Shown piece by piece: positions 27,138 through 35,748 of a stretch of DNA of 64,000 bases (positions are counted from its first letter, which is position 1; every line of letters begins with the position of its first letter). Origin of the DNA: an uncultured Ulvibacter sp. (GTDB taxonomy: Bacteria > Bacteroidota > Bacteroidia > Flavobacteriales > Flavobacteriaceae); contig CALSSW010000004.1 of the NCBI GenBank assembly GCA_943789105.1, positions 185,365 through 249,364 of the forward strand, given 5' to 3'. Under the pieces are notes generated by a model. That model searched no databases, was not told the DNA's origin, and saw only the letters and a list, made by a program, of their open reading frames with translations. Made by a program: the position numbers and the translations under genes.

Positions 27138-27524
27138 ATGGAAGAAAAGATAAAATACGAAATGGAAATTCCAATCCAAGTTTCCCCTTCATTATTGTAC
27201 ACCTATATCTCCACACCATCTGGACTCTCTGAGTGGTATGCAGACAACGTAAACTCTAGAGGAGAAAATTTTGAGTTTATTTGGGATGGTGTCGAAGAAA
27301 AAGCAGTTTTGCTAACAAAAAAGAATGCAGAACGCGTTAAATTTAGGTGGGATGTGGATGCTGGCACAGATTATTATTTTGAATTACGCATTCAAGTAGA
27401 TGAGATTACCAAAGATGTTTCACTGATGATCACAGACTTTGCTGAGGATGGTGAAGTTGAAGAAGGAAAGATGCTCTGGGAAAACATGGTTTCTGAGCTA
27501 AAACAAATATTAGGATCAACCTAA
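27138..27524 (+). CDS. START-like (SRPBCC/AHSA1-type) domain protein
   Basis: A 128-aa single-domain protein. The pattern fits the small START-like helix-grip fold: IPIQVSPSLLYTYISTPSGLSEWYADNV at the N-terminus (split here by the opening strand and helix), then FEFIWDG, RVKFRWD, YYFELRIQVDEITKD and a long C-terminal helix LWENMVSELKQIL. Ligand and function are unknown. It ends 64 bp before the aminotransferase start and is followed by a hairpin plus T-run. Confidence 0.82.
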   Translation: MEEKIKYEMEIPIQVSPSLLYTYISTPSGLSEWYADNVNSRGENFEFIWDGVEEKAVLLTKKNAERVKFRWDVDAGTDYYFELRIQVDEITKDVSLMITDFAEDGEVEEGKMLWENMVSELKQILGST

Positions 27525-27552
27525 AAAATAAATATAGATACCTGTATCTTTG

Positions 27553-27587
27553 TGCCACTATATTATAAACTAGAGTGGCATTTTTTT
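27553..27587 (+). terminator. Hairpin plus T7 directly in front of an ATG
   Basis: TGCCACT (27553-27559) pairs with AGTGGCA (27574-27580), 14-nt loop, then seven T up to the ATG at 27588. It may end the START-like gene. A TATCTTTG element (27545-27552) lies just upstream, so it could instead be a leader hairpin of the aminotransferase mRNA. Confidence 0.6.
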
Positions 27588-28433
27588 ATGATAAATTTTA
27601 ACGGTACCATACTCGATGAGCACAAGGCAGCTATTTCTGTTTCTAATAGAGGTCTAAACTATGGTGATGCAATTTTTGAAACCTTGCGTGTTGGCGCTGG
27701 CAAAATTTATTTTTGGGAAGATCATTACTTTAGACTCATGGCCTCTATGCGCATACTGCGTATGGAAATTCCAATGAATTTTACTCAAGAATATTTAGAA
27801 AAACAAATTATAGCAACCATAGAAGCTAATGGAAGTTTAACTGCTGCTTACAGGGTTAAAATTCTTGTTTGGCGCCAAGAAGGTGGTCTTTATTGTCCTG
27901 CCACACAAAAAATTGATTTCTCTATAGCGTGTATTGATCTGCAACATCCTTTTTACATACTAAACCAAGATCTATATGAGGTTGAACTTTTTAAGGACCA
28001 TTATATCACCTCTGGACTGCTTTCTACTTTAAAAACAAATAATAAAATCATAAACGTTTTAGGCAGTATTTATGCCAAGGAGAATAATTATAATAACTGC
28101 CTACTTTTAAATGAAAAAAAGCAAATTGTTGAGGCTTTAAACGGAAATATATTTTTAGTGAAAGGGGAGACTATAAAAACACCTCCTTTAAAAGATGGTT
28201 GTTTAAAGGGCATGATGCGCAAACAGCTTCTTACTATACTTGCTAGCATGCATGATTATGATCTGCAAGAAGTCTCTATCTCTCCTTTTGAATTGCAAAA
28301 GGCTGATGAGATGTTTATCACTAATGTTATTACAGGGATTCAATCCATCACAAAGTACAGAAAGAAACTATACACAAATGCCATGGCAAAAGAATTACTG
28401 GGAAAACTAAATACAAAGGCTAGACTTGGATAG
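27588..28433 (+). CDS. Class IV PLP-dependent aminotransferase
   Basis: Fold-type IV enzyme of 281 aa, related to branched-chain aminotransferase, D-amino acid aminotransferase and aminodeoxychorismate lyase. The N-terminus (MINFNGTILDEHKAAIS, then NRGLNYGDAIFETLRV) and LKTNNKIINVLGSIYA, holding the likely PLP lysine, are clear; the end has the EMFITNVITGIQSI block. I cannot tell IlvE from PabC; the short length and GLNYGDAIFET favour a PabC/DAAT-like enzyme. The ATG at 27588 fits the family; a frame from 27552 would add 12 residues encoded by the hairpin. Confidence 0.88.
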   Translation: MINFNGTILDEHKAAISVSNRGLNYGDAIFETLRVGAGKIYFWEDHYFRLMASMRILRMEIPMNFTQEYLEKQIIATIEANGSLTAAYRVKILVWRQEGGLYCPATQKIDFSIACIDLQHPFYILNQDLYEVELFKDHYITSGLLSTLKTNNKIINVLGSIYAKENNYNNCLLLNEKKQIVEALNGNIFLVKGETIKTPPLKDGCLKGMMRKQLLTILASMHDYDLQEVSISPFELQKADEMFITNVITGIQSITKYRKKLYTNAMAKELLGKLNTKARLG

Positions 28434-28456
28434 TCTTGCCAAAAACACAAAGTAAT

Positions 28457-29020
28457 TTAATTGTAGGAAGGGTTTTGTGGAGCGTTAGACCATAATTTGT
28501 AGTTTCCGCCAAATTCAAGCATTTTCTCTTTCCAAATATTGATATTGGTGTTTCCAATGATTTTGTTTTTGTAATCATTTGGTGTAACCACCCAACTATT
28601 TAGTTCTAACTCTTCACTTAGTTGCTTAGCAGACCAACCAGAGTAGCCTAAGAAAAAACGTATTTGAGTTTGAGTTAGCGTATCATCTGCTAATAATTTA
28701 GAGATAGCTTTAAAGTCTCCTCCCCAATATATACCTTTAGATATTTCAACACTTCCTGGAATCAGTTCTGGTATTTTATGAATAAAATAAAGATTGTCTT
28801 GTTCTACGGGGCCACCATTATATACAGGTAGGTTAGAGTTAACCTCAGGAATAAAATCTTTAAGAGTGTACTGTAGTGGTTTGTTAAGAATAAAACCCAC
28901 AGCTCCATTTGCTATAGTATACTCTGCCAGTAGTATAACAGATCTACTAAAAGACACATCTCCAATTATGGACGGCTTTGCAACCAGTAAAAGACCTTTA
29001 TCGGGTTTGAGTAGCGTCAT
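28457..29020 (-). CDS. YqgE/AlgH family protein
   Basis: A 187-aa soluble protein. Family hallmarks: N-terminal KGLLLVAKPSIIGDVSFSRSVILL, VGFILNKPL, YNGGPVEQDNLYFIH, IYWGGDF and FFLGYSGWSAKQLSEEL. Function is not settled in any organism. A palindrome (TAGGTT, 5 nt, AACCTA at 29031-29047) lies 10 bp upstream of its ATG. Confidence 0.95.
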   Translation of the reverse strand: MTLLKPDKGLLLVAKPSIIGDVSFSRSVILLAEYTIANGAVGFILNKPLQYTLKDFIPEVNSNLPVYNGGPVEQDNLYFIHKIPELIPGSVEISKGIYWGGDFKAISKLLADDTLTQTQIRFFLGYSGWSAKQLSEELELNSWVVTPNDYKNKIIGNTNINIWKEKMLEFGGNYKLWSNAPQNPSYN

Positions 29021-29030
29021 TGTTATTTAA

Positions 29031-29047
29031 TAGGTTAATTAAACCTA
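29031..29047. repeat. Palindrome upstream of the YqgE gene
   Basis: TAGGTT-N5-AACCTA, a perfect 6-bp half-site inverted repeat 10 bp before the start codon. Could be an operator or chance in AT-rich DNA. Confidence 0.35.
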
Positions 29048-29102
29048 CTATTTTTTTTTGTAAAATCCAACTAAAAACTAGGAGCAGTACATTTTCTAAT
29101 AA

Positions 29103-29136
29103 AAAAACCCTCTTTGCAATTGCAAAGAGGGTTTTT
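29103..29136 (-). terminator. Perfect palindromic terminator of the HU gene
   Basis: A 34-bp perfect palindrome (AAAAACCCTCTTTGCAA and its complement). On the minus strand it follows the HU stop codon by about 20 bp and ends in a T-run. Confidence 0.92.
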
Positions 29137-29156
29137 GTGTTGTGAGTTACAGTGAT

Positions 29157-29429
29157 TTAGTTTACACTAGTCTGTAAGTCTGAACCTGCTTTGAACTTTA
29201 CAACGTTTTTAGCAGCAATTTGGATTGTTTTTCCTGTTTGAGGATTTCTTCCTTCTCTTGCAGCTCTTCTATTTACTGACCAAGAACCAAAACCTACTAA
29301 AGAAACTCTGTTTCCTTTTTTAAGAGATCCCTGTACGTTTCCTAGGAAAGACTCTAATGCTTTTTTAGCTGCTGCTTTTGTTACTCCAGCATCTTCTGCC
29401 ATTGCGTCGATTAAATCTGATTTGTTCAT
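29157..29429 (-). CDS. HU-family DNA-binding protein
   Basis: Nucleoid protein of 90 aa. It begins MNKSDLIDAMAEDAGVTKAAAKKAL and has the DNA-binding arm with GFGSWSVNRRAAREGRNPQTG; the usual GxNP-type intercalating Pro is present (RNPQTG). It is the standard bacterial HU length. A strong promoter and a perfect palindromic terminator flank it, so it is a monocistronic, highly expressed gene. Confidence 0.97.
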   Translation of the reverse strand: MNKSDLIDAMAEDAGVTKAAAKKALESFLGNVQGSLKKGNRVSLVGFGSWSVNRRAAREGRNPQTGKTIQIAAKNVVKFKAGSDLQTSVN

Positions 29430-29480
29430 AATATTTGTTTAAATTAAAAAATTGATTAAAAATACGTTTTAGTACCTATA

Positions 29481-29510
29481 CAAATTTAAACGGATATTCA
29501 ACATTGACAA
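29481..29510 (-). promoter_or_regulatory. HU promoter
   Basis: On the minus strand: TTG (29510-29508), 19-nt spacer, TAAATTTG (29488-29481). Gives a leader of roughly 45 nt before the ATG at 29429. Confidence 0.7.
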
Positions 29511-29596
29511 GGATTGCCACGCTAAAACCCTCTTTTTGTTAATAACTTGGGGTGATTGTTAATAAGCGAGTCAAAAAAATGCTGTTTTTTGCCGTC

Positions 29597-30634
29597 TCAA
29601 TAAGCATAGGGGTTTACAATCATTTTTGCATCTGGCTTGAAATCATAGCCGTTTAATAAATCTTTGGTCAGCATTTTACGCTTTCCAGGAAGTTGAATTT
29701 CTCTAATTTCTAATACCTGATTTTGAAGTTGTACATACAGTTTTTTCTGGATAACTCTTAGAGCACCAACTTCACTTTCTTCTGAAATTTTAGTTCCTGC
29801 ATCTTTAGTAGTAAACCATACAGAATTTTCCTGAGCTGGCTCGATGATTGCTACCTTATAAATTTTTATTTTAATTTTCTCGCCTTCCTGCTCAAGGTAA
29901 CTCCAAGCACACGGGTAAGGGTTTAATCCTCTTACAAAGTGATCGATAGTACCTGAGGTGGCACTCCAATCTATATAGGTGTTCTCTGGAGTTAATTTGG
30001 GTGCTTGTTTTAAATCTAGCCTAGAAAAGTCTTCTCCAAGAGGTTGGGGAATTGTTTTAAAACCCTCTTGTTTGATAGTCTCTAAGGTTTTAATAACGAG
30101 TTTACTTCCCACATTCATTAAAATATCATGAAGACTGCCCACGGTTTGTTCCTTGTCAATAGCCACTTTTTGAGAAAGAATGATCTCTCCTGTATCAATT
30201 TTTTCATCAATAAAAAAAGTGGTGACACCAGTTATTTGTTCTTTATTTATAATAGCCCAGTGAATAGGAGCAGCTCCCCGGTATTCGGGCAATAAAGAAG
30301 CATGAAGATTAAAAGTACCAAGAGTTGGAATTTGCCAAACTACTTTAGGCAACATTCTAAAGGCAACTACAATTTGTAGGGTGGGTGCCAGTTTTTTTAA
30401 TTCTTGTAAAAAAGATTGGTCTTTAAGGTTTGTAGGTTGCAAGACTGGTATACCATGAAGTAACGCATGTTGTTTTACTTCAGAGCCTTGAAGAGATCGC
30501 CCACGGCCTTTAGGCCTATCTGGAGCAGTAACTACACCAACAACATTATAACTATTGCTAATTAAGGTACTTAAAACTCCTACCGCAAAACCAGGGGTTC
30601 CCATAAATACAATTCTTAATTTATCAGTCTTCAT
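29597..30634 (-). CDS. fmt: Methionyl-tRNA formyltransferase
   Basis: Formylates initiator Met-tRNA with 10-formyl-THF. The formyltransferase domain has FMGTPGFAVGVLS, the catalytic region NLHASLLPEYRGAAPIHWAI (Asn-His, with SLLPxYRG) and TGVTTFFIDEKIDTGEI; the C-terminal domain follows after about residue 215. 345 aa is somewhat longer than the usual 310-320, mostly in the C-terminal part with lysine-rich inserts, as seen in relatives. A TACCTTTG -7 element lies at 30664-30657 on the minus strand. Confidence 0.96.
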   Translation of the reverse strand: MKTDKLRIVFMGTPGFAVGVLSTLISNSYNVVGVVTAPDRPKGRGRSLQGSEVKQHALLHGIPVLQPTNLKDQSFLQELKKLAPTLQIVVAFRMLPKVVWQIPTLGTFNLHASLLPEYRGAAPIHWAIINKEQITGVTTFFIDEKIDTGEIILSQKVAIDKEQTVGSLHDILMNVGSKLVIKTLETIKQEGFKTIPQPLGEDFSRLDLKQAPKLTPENTYIDWSATSGTIDHFVRGLNPYPCAWSYLEQEGEKIKIKIYKVAIIEPAQENSVWFTTKDAGTKISEESEVGALRVIQKKLYVQLQNQVLEIREIQLPGKRKMLTKDLLNGYDFKPDAKMIVNPYAY

Positions 30635-30781
30635 GCATATGAAATATTATATATTACAAAGGTACTAAAAACACAAACGTTCCTGAGTTTTTAAAGTTTT
30701 TAAAGTGACTTATAAATTTATTTTCTCAGAAAATATTTTAATAATTATTTGGATTTTCATGTTTACTAATTTTGTATGTCC

Positions 30782-30789
30782 TATTTTTG
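30782..30789 (+). promoter_or_regulatory. -7 element TATTTTTG before the metal-like cluster
   Basis: TAnnTTTG match 13 bp before the ATG at 30803, so a very short leader. No TTG at the expected -33 position, which would fit an activator- or repressor-controlled promoter. Confidence 0.5.
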
Positions 30790-30802
30790 TAGTTAGTTAG
30801 GT

Positions 30803-31135
30803 ATGGAATTAAAAAGCTACATATCAAAGTACGTTGGAGCAATTGCACTTGTTTTTGTGTTAATGCTTCCAACCTCTGTGCACTTTTTTCATCTCTTTGA
30901 TACGCATGAACATGAAGTTTGCCAAGAGCAAGCAACTCATCTCCATGAAGATGCACCAGAGTGTCATATTTGTGATTTTTATAGCACGAGCTTTCAATAT
31001 ACTCTGCCAGAGAATTATGTTACTAACTTTGTTTTAACTCCCCAAAATATAAAGGCTACCATAGTTGTAGCATCTTTATTTTCAAAAAAACTCACTTCAA
31101 AACAATTACGCGCACCGCCAACTATTTTTTCTTAA
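30803..31135 (+). CDS. Small membrane-anchored or exported His/Cys-rich protein
   Basis: A 110-aa protein with one N-terminal hydrophobic helix (about 10-27), then HFFHLFDTHEHEV, CQEQATHLHED and PECHICDF: seven His and three Cys in about 35 residues. This looks like a periplasmic metal-binding stretch; zinc or copper is my inference. It does not match a named family that I know, though the CHIC motif recalls DUF2946-type proteins. It lies 35 bp before a TonB receptor and shares its strand, so it probably belongs to the same operon. The C-terminal 40 residues are basic and hydrophobic. Confidence 0.72.
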   Translation: MELKSYISKYVGAIALVFVLMLPTSVHFFHLFDTHEHEVCQEQATHLHEDAPECHICDFYSTSFQYTLPENYVTNFVLTPQNIKATIVVASLFSKKLTSKQLRAPPTIFS

Positions 31136-31170
31136 AGATTTAATTTATTTTAAAATTTTAAAAAAATACG

Positions 31171-33549
31171 ATGCGATTACTTGCGTTATTATTTCTGCTA
31201 ATTAGCAGTATACATTCTTTTGCTCAAGAGTGTAATAATACATTAAATGGTACTTTATTAGATATACATGATGGCTCTGTGCTTACAGGAGCTACTATTG
31301 TTGTTACACAAACTGGTGTTGCGGCTCAGACCGACCTGGATGGGAATTTTACAATTAATTTTTTGTGTGAAAGCACCTATCAATTGCAAATATCTCACCC
31401 ATCATGTTCAACCAAAATCTTTACTGTAACAATACAGGGCAAAACTCAAAAAACATTTAAATTGGAGCACCATTTGGAGTTGCTTAATGAGATCATAGTT
31501 GATGGAAAAACAACTAACAGAGCTACAAAATCGATTTATGAAAATCTTGTTGATCAGCAAACAATTACTACCTATAGTAGTGGTTCTCTTGGTGATGCTC
31601 TAAATAGTATTAGTGGTGTTTCTTCTCTTAACACAGGAAATACAGTTGTCAAACCAATGATTAATGGACTCCATAGTAGTCGTGTTCTTATAATTAATAA
31701 CGGAGTACAAATGCAAGATCAAGAATGGGGTGCAGAACATGCTCCAAGTATTGATATAAACTCTGTGGGATCATTAAAAGTAATAAAAGGTGCTGGTGCG
31801 CTTCAATATGGTGGGAGTGCCATTGGAGGTGTTATCGTTGCTTCTGCTCCCAAGGTTCCTTTATTAGATTCTTTATATGGAAGAACTATTTTAAGTAGTT
31901 CAAGCAATGGATTGGGTGGTGTCGTGTCATCATCTCTAACAAAAAGTTATCAAAATGGCTTACATGTATCTGTTCAGGGGAGTTTAAAGCGCTTTGGTGA
32001 TTTTAATGCTCCAAACTATAATTTGAGTAATACAGGGGTTTTTGAAAGAAACATATCAGCCAAAATCGGTTTTAATAGAATAGATTATGGGGTAGAGGCT
32101 TATTATTCTCTCTTTAAGAATGAAATTGGAATCTTGAGAGCCTCTCATATTGGTGGAGCTGAAGATCAAGTACGAGCTTTAGGGAGTCTTGTACCAACTA
32201 TAATAAAAGATTTCACCTATAGTATAGGTAATCCAAGACAAGATGTGACGCATCATCTTGGCCGCATAAAAGGTTTTAAGGATATAGAAAATATAGGTCG
32301 CATTTCTTTACAATATGATTATCAACAAAACAACAGATTAGAGTTTGATATTAGAAGAGGGTCAAATAGCGGTAGAGCATCACTAGATCTTGTTCTTGAT
32401 ACCCAAACATTAACCATAGATGTAGCAACTGAAATTTCAGAAAAATTAAGTGCAAAATTTGGAGTTGTAGGAGGTCTACAAACAAACTACGCAAACCCAG
32501 AAACAGGTATAAGGCGCCTTATCCCAGATTATGATAAATACAGCTTTGCTGGCTATGCCAGTGGTGATTTTACCATAAATCAAAAATGGGTCTTAGAAGC
32601 AGGTTTAAGATTTGATTATACCCACATAAACGTGTTTAAATTTTATCGAAGATCTTTTTGGGAAGATAGGGGTTATAACAGCCAATTCTCAGATTTGGTT
32701 ATTGAAGAGTATGGAAACCAACTCCTTGTAAACCCAAAGTTAGATTTTTATAACCCTTCTCTTACTATTGGCACCAAATATAGTTTTGGCTTATATAAAT
32801 TGTTTGCCAACTATTCGATGTCCTCAAGAGCTCCTAATCCATCAGAGCAATTTAGTGAGGGTTTACATCATAGCGCTTCAAGAATAGAGCTAGGTGACTT
32901 ACAATTTACTTCAGAAACTGCACATAAAATTTCGTTGACTTTGCAAAAAAGAGGGGAAAGGTTTGATTTTACTGTAAGCCCTTTTGCTACTGAGATTGAT
33001 GACTTTATTCTTATCGAACCTACTGGAATTAGGCAAACCATTAGAGGTAATTTTCAAGTTTGGGAATACAGACAAACCAATGCCCAAATGTATGGTCTAG
33101 ATCTTGATGCAAGCCTGTCACTTTCTGACAACATGCGTTTTGTACATCAGTTTTCTTTAGTAAAAGGATATGATAAAACCTCTAATGAACCTCTTATTAG
33201 TATGCCTCCTGCAAGCACATTAAATAGTTTAGTGTACACAAATCCAGGTTTTAAAAACCTCTCAATAGCTATCCAAAGCAACTATGTATTTAGACAAAAC
33301 GAATTTCCAAATACAAATTTTGAGGTTGTATTACCAGAATCTATAGAATACATTGATATTAGCACACCCCCAGCTGGATATCACTTATTGAATCTCAACT
33401 TAACAGCAGCAATAAACCCTGATATGAAAGTGGGGTTGTATGTCAACAACTTACTAAACACCTCTTATAGAAATTATCTAAATCGGTTGCGCTATTACGC
33501 AGATGATTTAGGAAGAAATATTACCCTTCAACTTAAATATAATTACTAA
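31171..33549 (+). CDS. TonB-dependent outer-membrane receptor
   Basis: A 792-aa receptor with signal peptide (cleavage near SFAQE), an N-terminal CarboxypepD_reg-like beta domain (TLLDIHDGSVLTGATIVV), a plug domain (GSLGDALNSISGVSSL, then MINGLHSSRVLIINNGVQMQ and GAGALQYGGSAIGGV) and a 22-strand barrel ending in LQLKYNY. Plug-domain features resemble ZnuD/CopC-like metal receptors more than SusC, and no SusD gene follows. With the His-rich protein upstream, uptake of a metal or metal chelate is likely; the substrate is not shown. Confidence 0.9.
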   Translation: MRLLALLFLLISSIHSFAQECNNTLNGTLLDIHDGSVLTGATIVVTQTGVAAQTDLDGNFTINFLCESTYQLQISHPSCSTKIFTVTIQGKTQKTFKLEHHLELLNEIIVDGKTTNRATKSIYENLVDQQTITTYSSGSLGDALNSISGVSSLNTGNTVVKPMINGLHSSRVLIINNGVQMQDQEWGAEHAPSIDINSVGSLKVIKGAGALQYGGSAIGGVIVASAPKVPLLDSLYGRTILSSSSNGLGGVVSSSLTKSYQNGLHVSVQGSLKRFGDFNAPNYNLSNTGVFERNISAKIGFNRIDYGVEAYYSLFKNEIGILRASHIGGAEDQVRALGSLVPTIIKDFTYSIGNPRQDVTHHLGRIKGFKDIENIGRISLQYDYQQNNRLEFDIRRGSNSGRASLDLVLDTQTLTIDVATEISEKLSAKFGVVGGLQTNYANPETGIRRLIPDYDKYSFAGYASGDFTINQKWVLEAGLRFDYTHINVFKFYRRSFWEDRGYNSQFSDLVIEEYGNQLLVNPKLDFYNPSLTIGTKYSFGLYKLFANYSMSSRAPNPSEQFSEGLHHSASRIELGDLQFTSETAHKISLTLQKRGERFDFTVSPFATEIDDFILIEPTGIRQTIRGNFQVWEYRQTNAQMYGLDLDASLSLSDNMRFVHQFSLVKGYDKTSNEPLISMPPASTLNSLVYTNPGFKNLSIAIQSNYVFRQNEFPNTNFEVVLPESIEYIDISTPPAGYHLLNLNLTAAINPDMKVGLYVNNLLNTSYRNYLNRLRYYADDLGRNITLQLKYNY

Positions 33550-33612
33550 CCTTAATACTTAAAAATGAAAACTTTACAATTAAATTCAATTACTAATTTT
33601 AAATTTCAAACA

Positions 33613-33636
33613 ATGAAAACAATGAAAACAATGAAA
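33613..33636 (+). repeat. Tandem ATGAAAACA start-codon repeats
   Basis: Three ATGAAAA units spaced exactly 9 bp apart, each an in-frame start (MKTMKTMK). Slippage would change N-terminal length by three residues without a frameshift. Confidence 0.8.
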
Positions 33637-34173
33637 AGATGTTCAATGTATGCTTTACTAGCAATCGCAATGATCGGTTGTAGTGACGATGATGCTGCAC
33701 CACTACCTGTTAACGAGGAAGAAGTTATTACTACTGTAATTTTAACCCTAACCCCAGAGAGTGGTGAAGAAGTAGTTTTAACAGCTATAGATCTTGATGG
33801 TGATGGGCCAGGTGAGCTGGTGACAACTATGTCAGGAAGTTTTTCTGAAAGCACTCAATATCAAGGAGCTGTTCGATTCTTAAACGAAACTGAAACTCCA
33901 GCTGAGGAGATTACAGATGAAGTTTTAGAAGAGGCTGATGAGCACCAAGTCTTTTACACCACTACTGAGGGTTTAAATATCCAGACTACCTATGAGGATC
34001 AAGATTCTCAAGGTAATCCTCTTGGACTTCAAATTACATTAACTACTGGTGCAGCAAGCGAAGGGTCATTAACAGTAACATTACGTCATGAGCCTGTTAA
34101 ACCTAATGATGGTCTAGATAGTGCAGGTGGTGAGACAGACATTACTACAACTTTTGATGTAACTATTGAGTAA
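33613..34173 (+). CDS. Acidic lipoprotein of the TonB cluster
   Basis: A 186-aa predicted lipoprotein with lipobox AMIGC followed by SDDD. The mature protein is very acidic and threonine-rich, with beta-strand patterns (VITTVILTLTPESGEEVVLTAI in part; LRHEPVKPNDG; DITTTFDVTIE). Homologues following TonB receptors are often labelled periplasmic-binding-fold proteins. It starts about 60 bp after the receptor. The start is uncertain: ATGs at 33565, 33613, 33622 and 33631 are all in frame; the three latter fall in a tandem ATGAAAACA repeat. Confidence 0.8.
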   Translation: MKTMKTMKRCSMYALLAIAMIGCSDDDAAPLPVNEEEVITTVILTLTPESGEEVVLTAIDLDGDGPGELVTTMSGSFSESTQYQGAVRFLNETETPAEEITDEVLEEADEHQVFYTTTEGLNIQTTYEDQDSQGNPLGLQITLTTGAASEGSLTVTLRHEPVKPNDGLDSAGGETDITTTFDVTIE

Positions 34174-34192
34174 TTTTAATTTTTTATTTTAG

Positions 34193-34235
34193 AACTGCTT
34201 GCTTTAGAGAAATCTATTGCAAGCAGTTTTTTTAT
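34193..34235 (+). terminator. Terminator after the TonB cluster
   Basis: AACTGCTTGC (34193-34202) pairs with GCAAGCAGTT (34219-34228), then a T-run of seven. Confidence 0.9.
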
Positions 34236-34336
34236 AATAAGAAAACACATTAAAGGATCAAGGATAACTTTTTGAATACCTTTGAACATTATTAGCTTAA
34301 CAAATACTTTGTTGGGCTGTTATAACTTCTTTAATA

Positions 34337-35648
34337 ATGACTCATTTTAGAAAATCACAAAAAGAACTTCTTGCTAAACTAAGCATTACTGCTTTAAATG
34401 AAATGCAAGAAGAGGTGCTGCTTGCCGTTGCTTCTGTAGCAAATACAGTACTATCTATCTCCTACAGGTACTGGTAAAACCGTTGCTTTTTTATTACCAA
34501 CCATACAAGGGTTAGACCCAGATTGTGAAAAGGTACAACTATTAATATTGGTTCCATCAAGAGAGCTGGCCATACAAATTGAACAGGTGATACGGCAGAT
34601 GGGTTCTGGTTATAAGGCAAATGCTATTTACGGAGGTAGACCAATTTCTAAAGATAAAATATACCTTGCCCACACGCCAAGTATTATTATAGGTACTCCG
34701 GGAAGAGTTGCAGACCATATGCGTAGAAAAACTTTTGTTACTTCATCTATTAAAACATTAGTTTTAGATGAGTTTGATAAATCTCTAGAGGTAGGGTTTG
34801 AAAAAGAAATGCGAGAAATAATTGAGAATCTTAAGCAAATAGAGAAAAGCATTTTAACTTCTGCTACGCAGGATATAGAAATCCCTGAGTTTGTTGGTAT
34901 TAAAAATGAAGTTGTTATAAATTATTTAGACACAAAGACGACCGAATTGTCAATAGAAATAGTGAATTCGCAGGAAAAAAACAAATTACAAGCATTGGTT
35001 GATCTGCTGTACCACATAGGCAATGAACCAGGTATTATATTTTGTAATTTCAAAAACACCATCAACTATGTAAGTGATTTTTTAAAACAACAGCATATAC
35101 CTCATGGACATTTTTATGGTGGCATGGGGCAAATAGAGAGAGAAAGAGCATTAATTAAGTTTAGAAATGGTACGCATCAAATTATTATTGCTACAGATTT
35201 GGCAGCACGTGGTTTGGATATCCCAGAGCTAAACTTTATAATTCACTATCAACTACCGTTAAAATTGGAAGAGTTTACTCACAGAAACGGGAGAACGGCA
35301 AGAATGAATGCTAGTGGTACTGCCTATGTCTTAAAATGGATTGATGAATCTTTGCCAGAATTTATAGATGCTACAAATGTCCTAAAACTTCAAGATAAAG
35401 AAACTACAATATTTTCAAAATGGGCTACTTTATTTGTCTCTGGTGGAAGAAAAGATAAAATATCTAAGGGAGACATTGCAGGACTCTTTTTTAAACAAGG
35501 TAACCTTAAAGGGGAAGAACTTGGTGTTATTGAATTAAAACAAGACTGTGCATTTGTTGGCGTACCGAAAGAAAAAGCCCTTGAGATTGTTGAAAAAACA
35601 AACAATACACGTTTGAAAAAGAAAAAAGTACGCATCACTTTATTGTAG
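34337..35648 (+). pseudogene. DbpA-type DEAD-box RNA helicase, frameshifted as given
   Basis: ATP-dependent RNA helicase with a C-terminal DbpA-like RNA-binding domain. ATG 34337 opens MTHFRKSQKELLAKL...EMQEEVLLAVA and runs to a stop after NTVLSISYRYW. Dropping the T at 34454 restores NTVLLSPTGTGKT (Walker A) and continues to 35648, giving a 436-aa protein with PSRELA, LDEFDK (variant of DEAD), SATQD and HRNGRTAR. The variants are in-frame and look genuine for this subfamily. The sequence around the break contains TATCTATC. Error or real inactivation; see findings. Sits ahead of the cold-shock genes. Confidence 0.85.
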
Positions 35649-35748
35649 TAAACAATCCTTAGCTTAAGATAAGTGGAGAGGTAACAAGCTAAATATATAA
35701 AAATCAATAGCTGTTATAGTACTAAACTCATTTTATCATTTTTCAAAG

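Noticed and set aside
30690-30710. Tandem TTTTTAAAG units upstream of the metal-like cluster
   Set aside because: Only two short AT-rich copies; not distinguishable from chance in this DNA.
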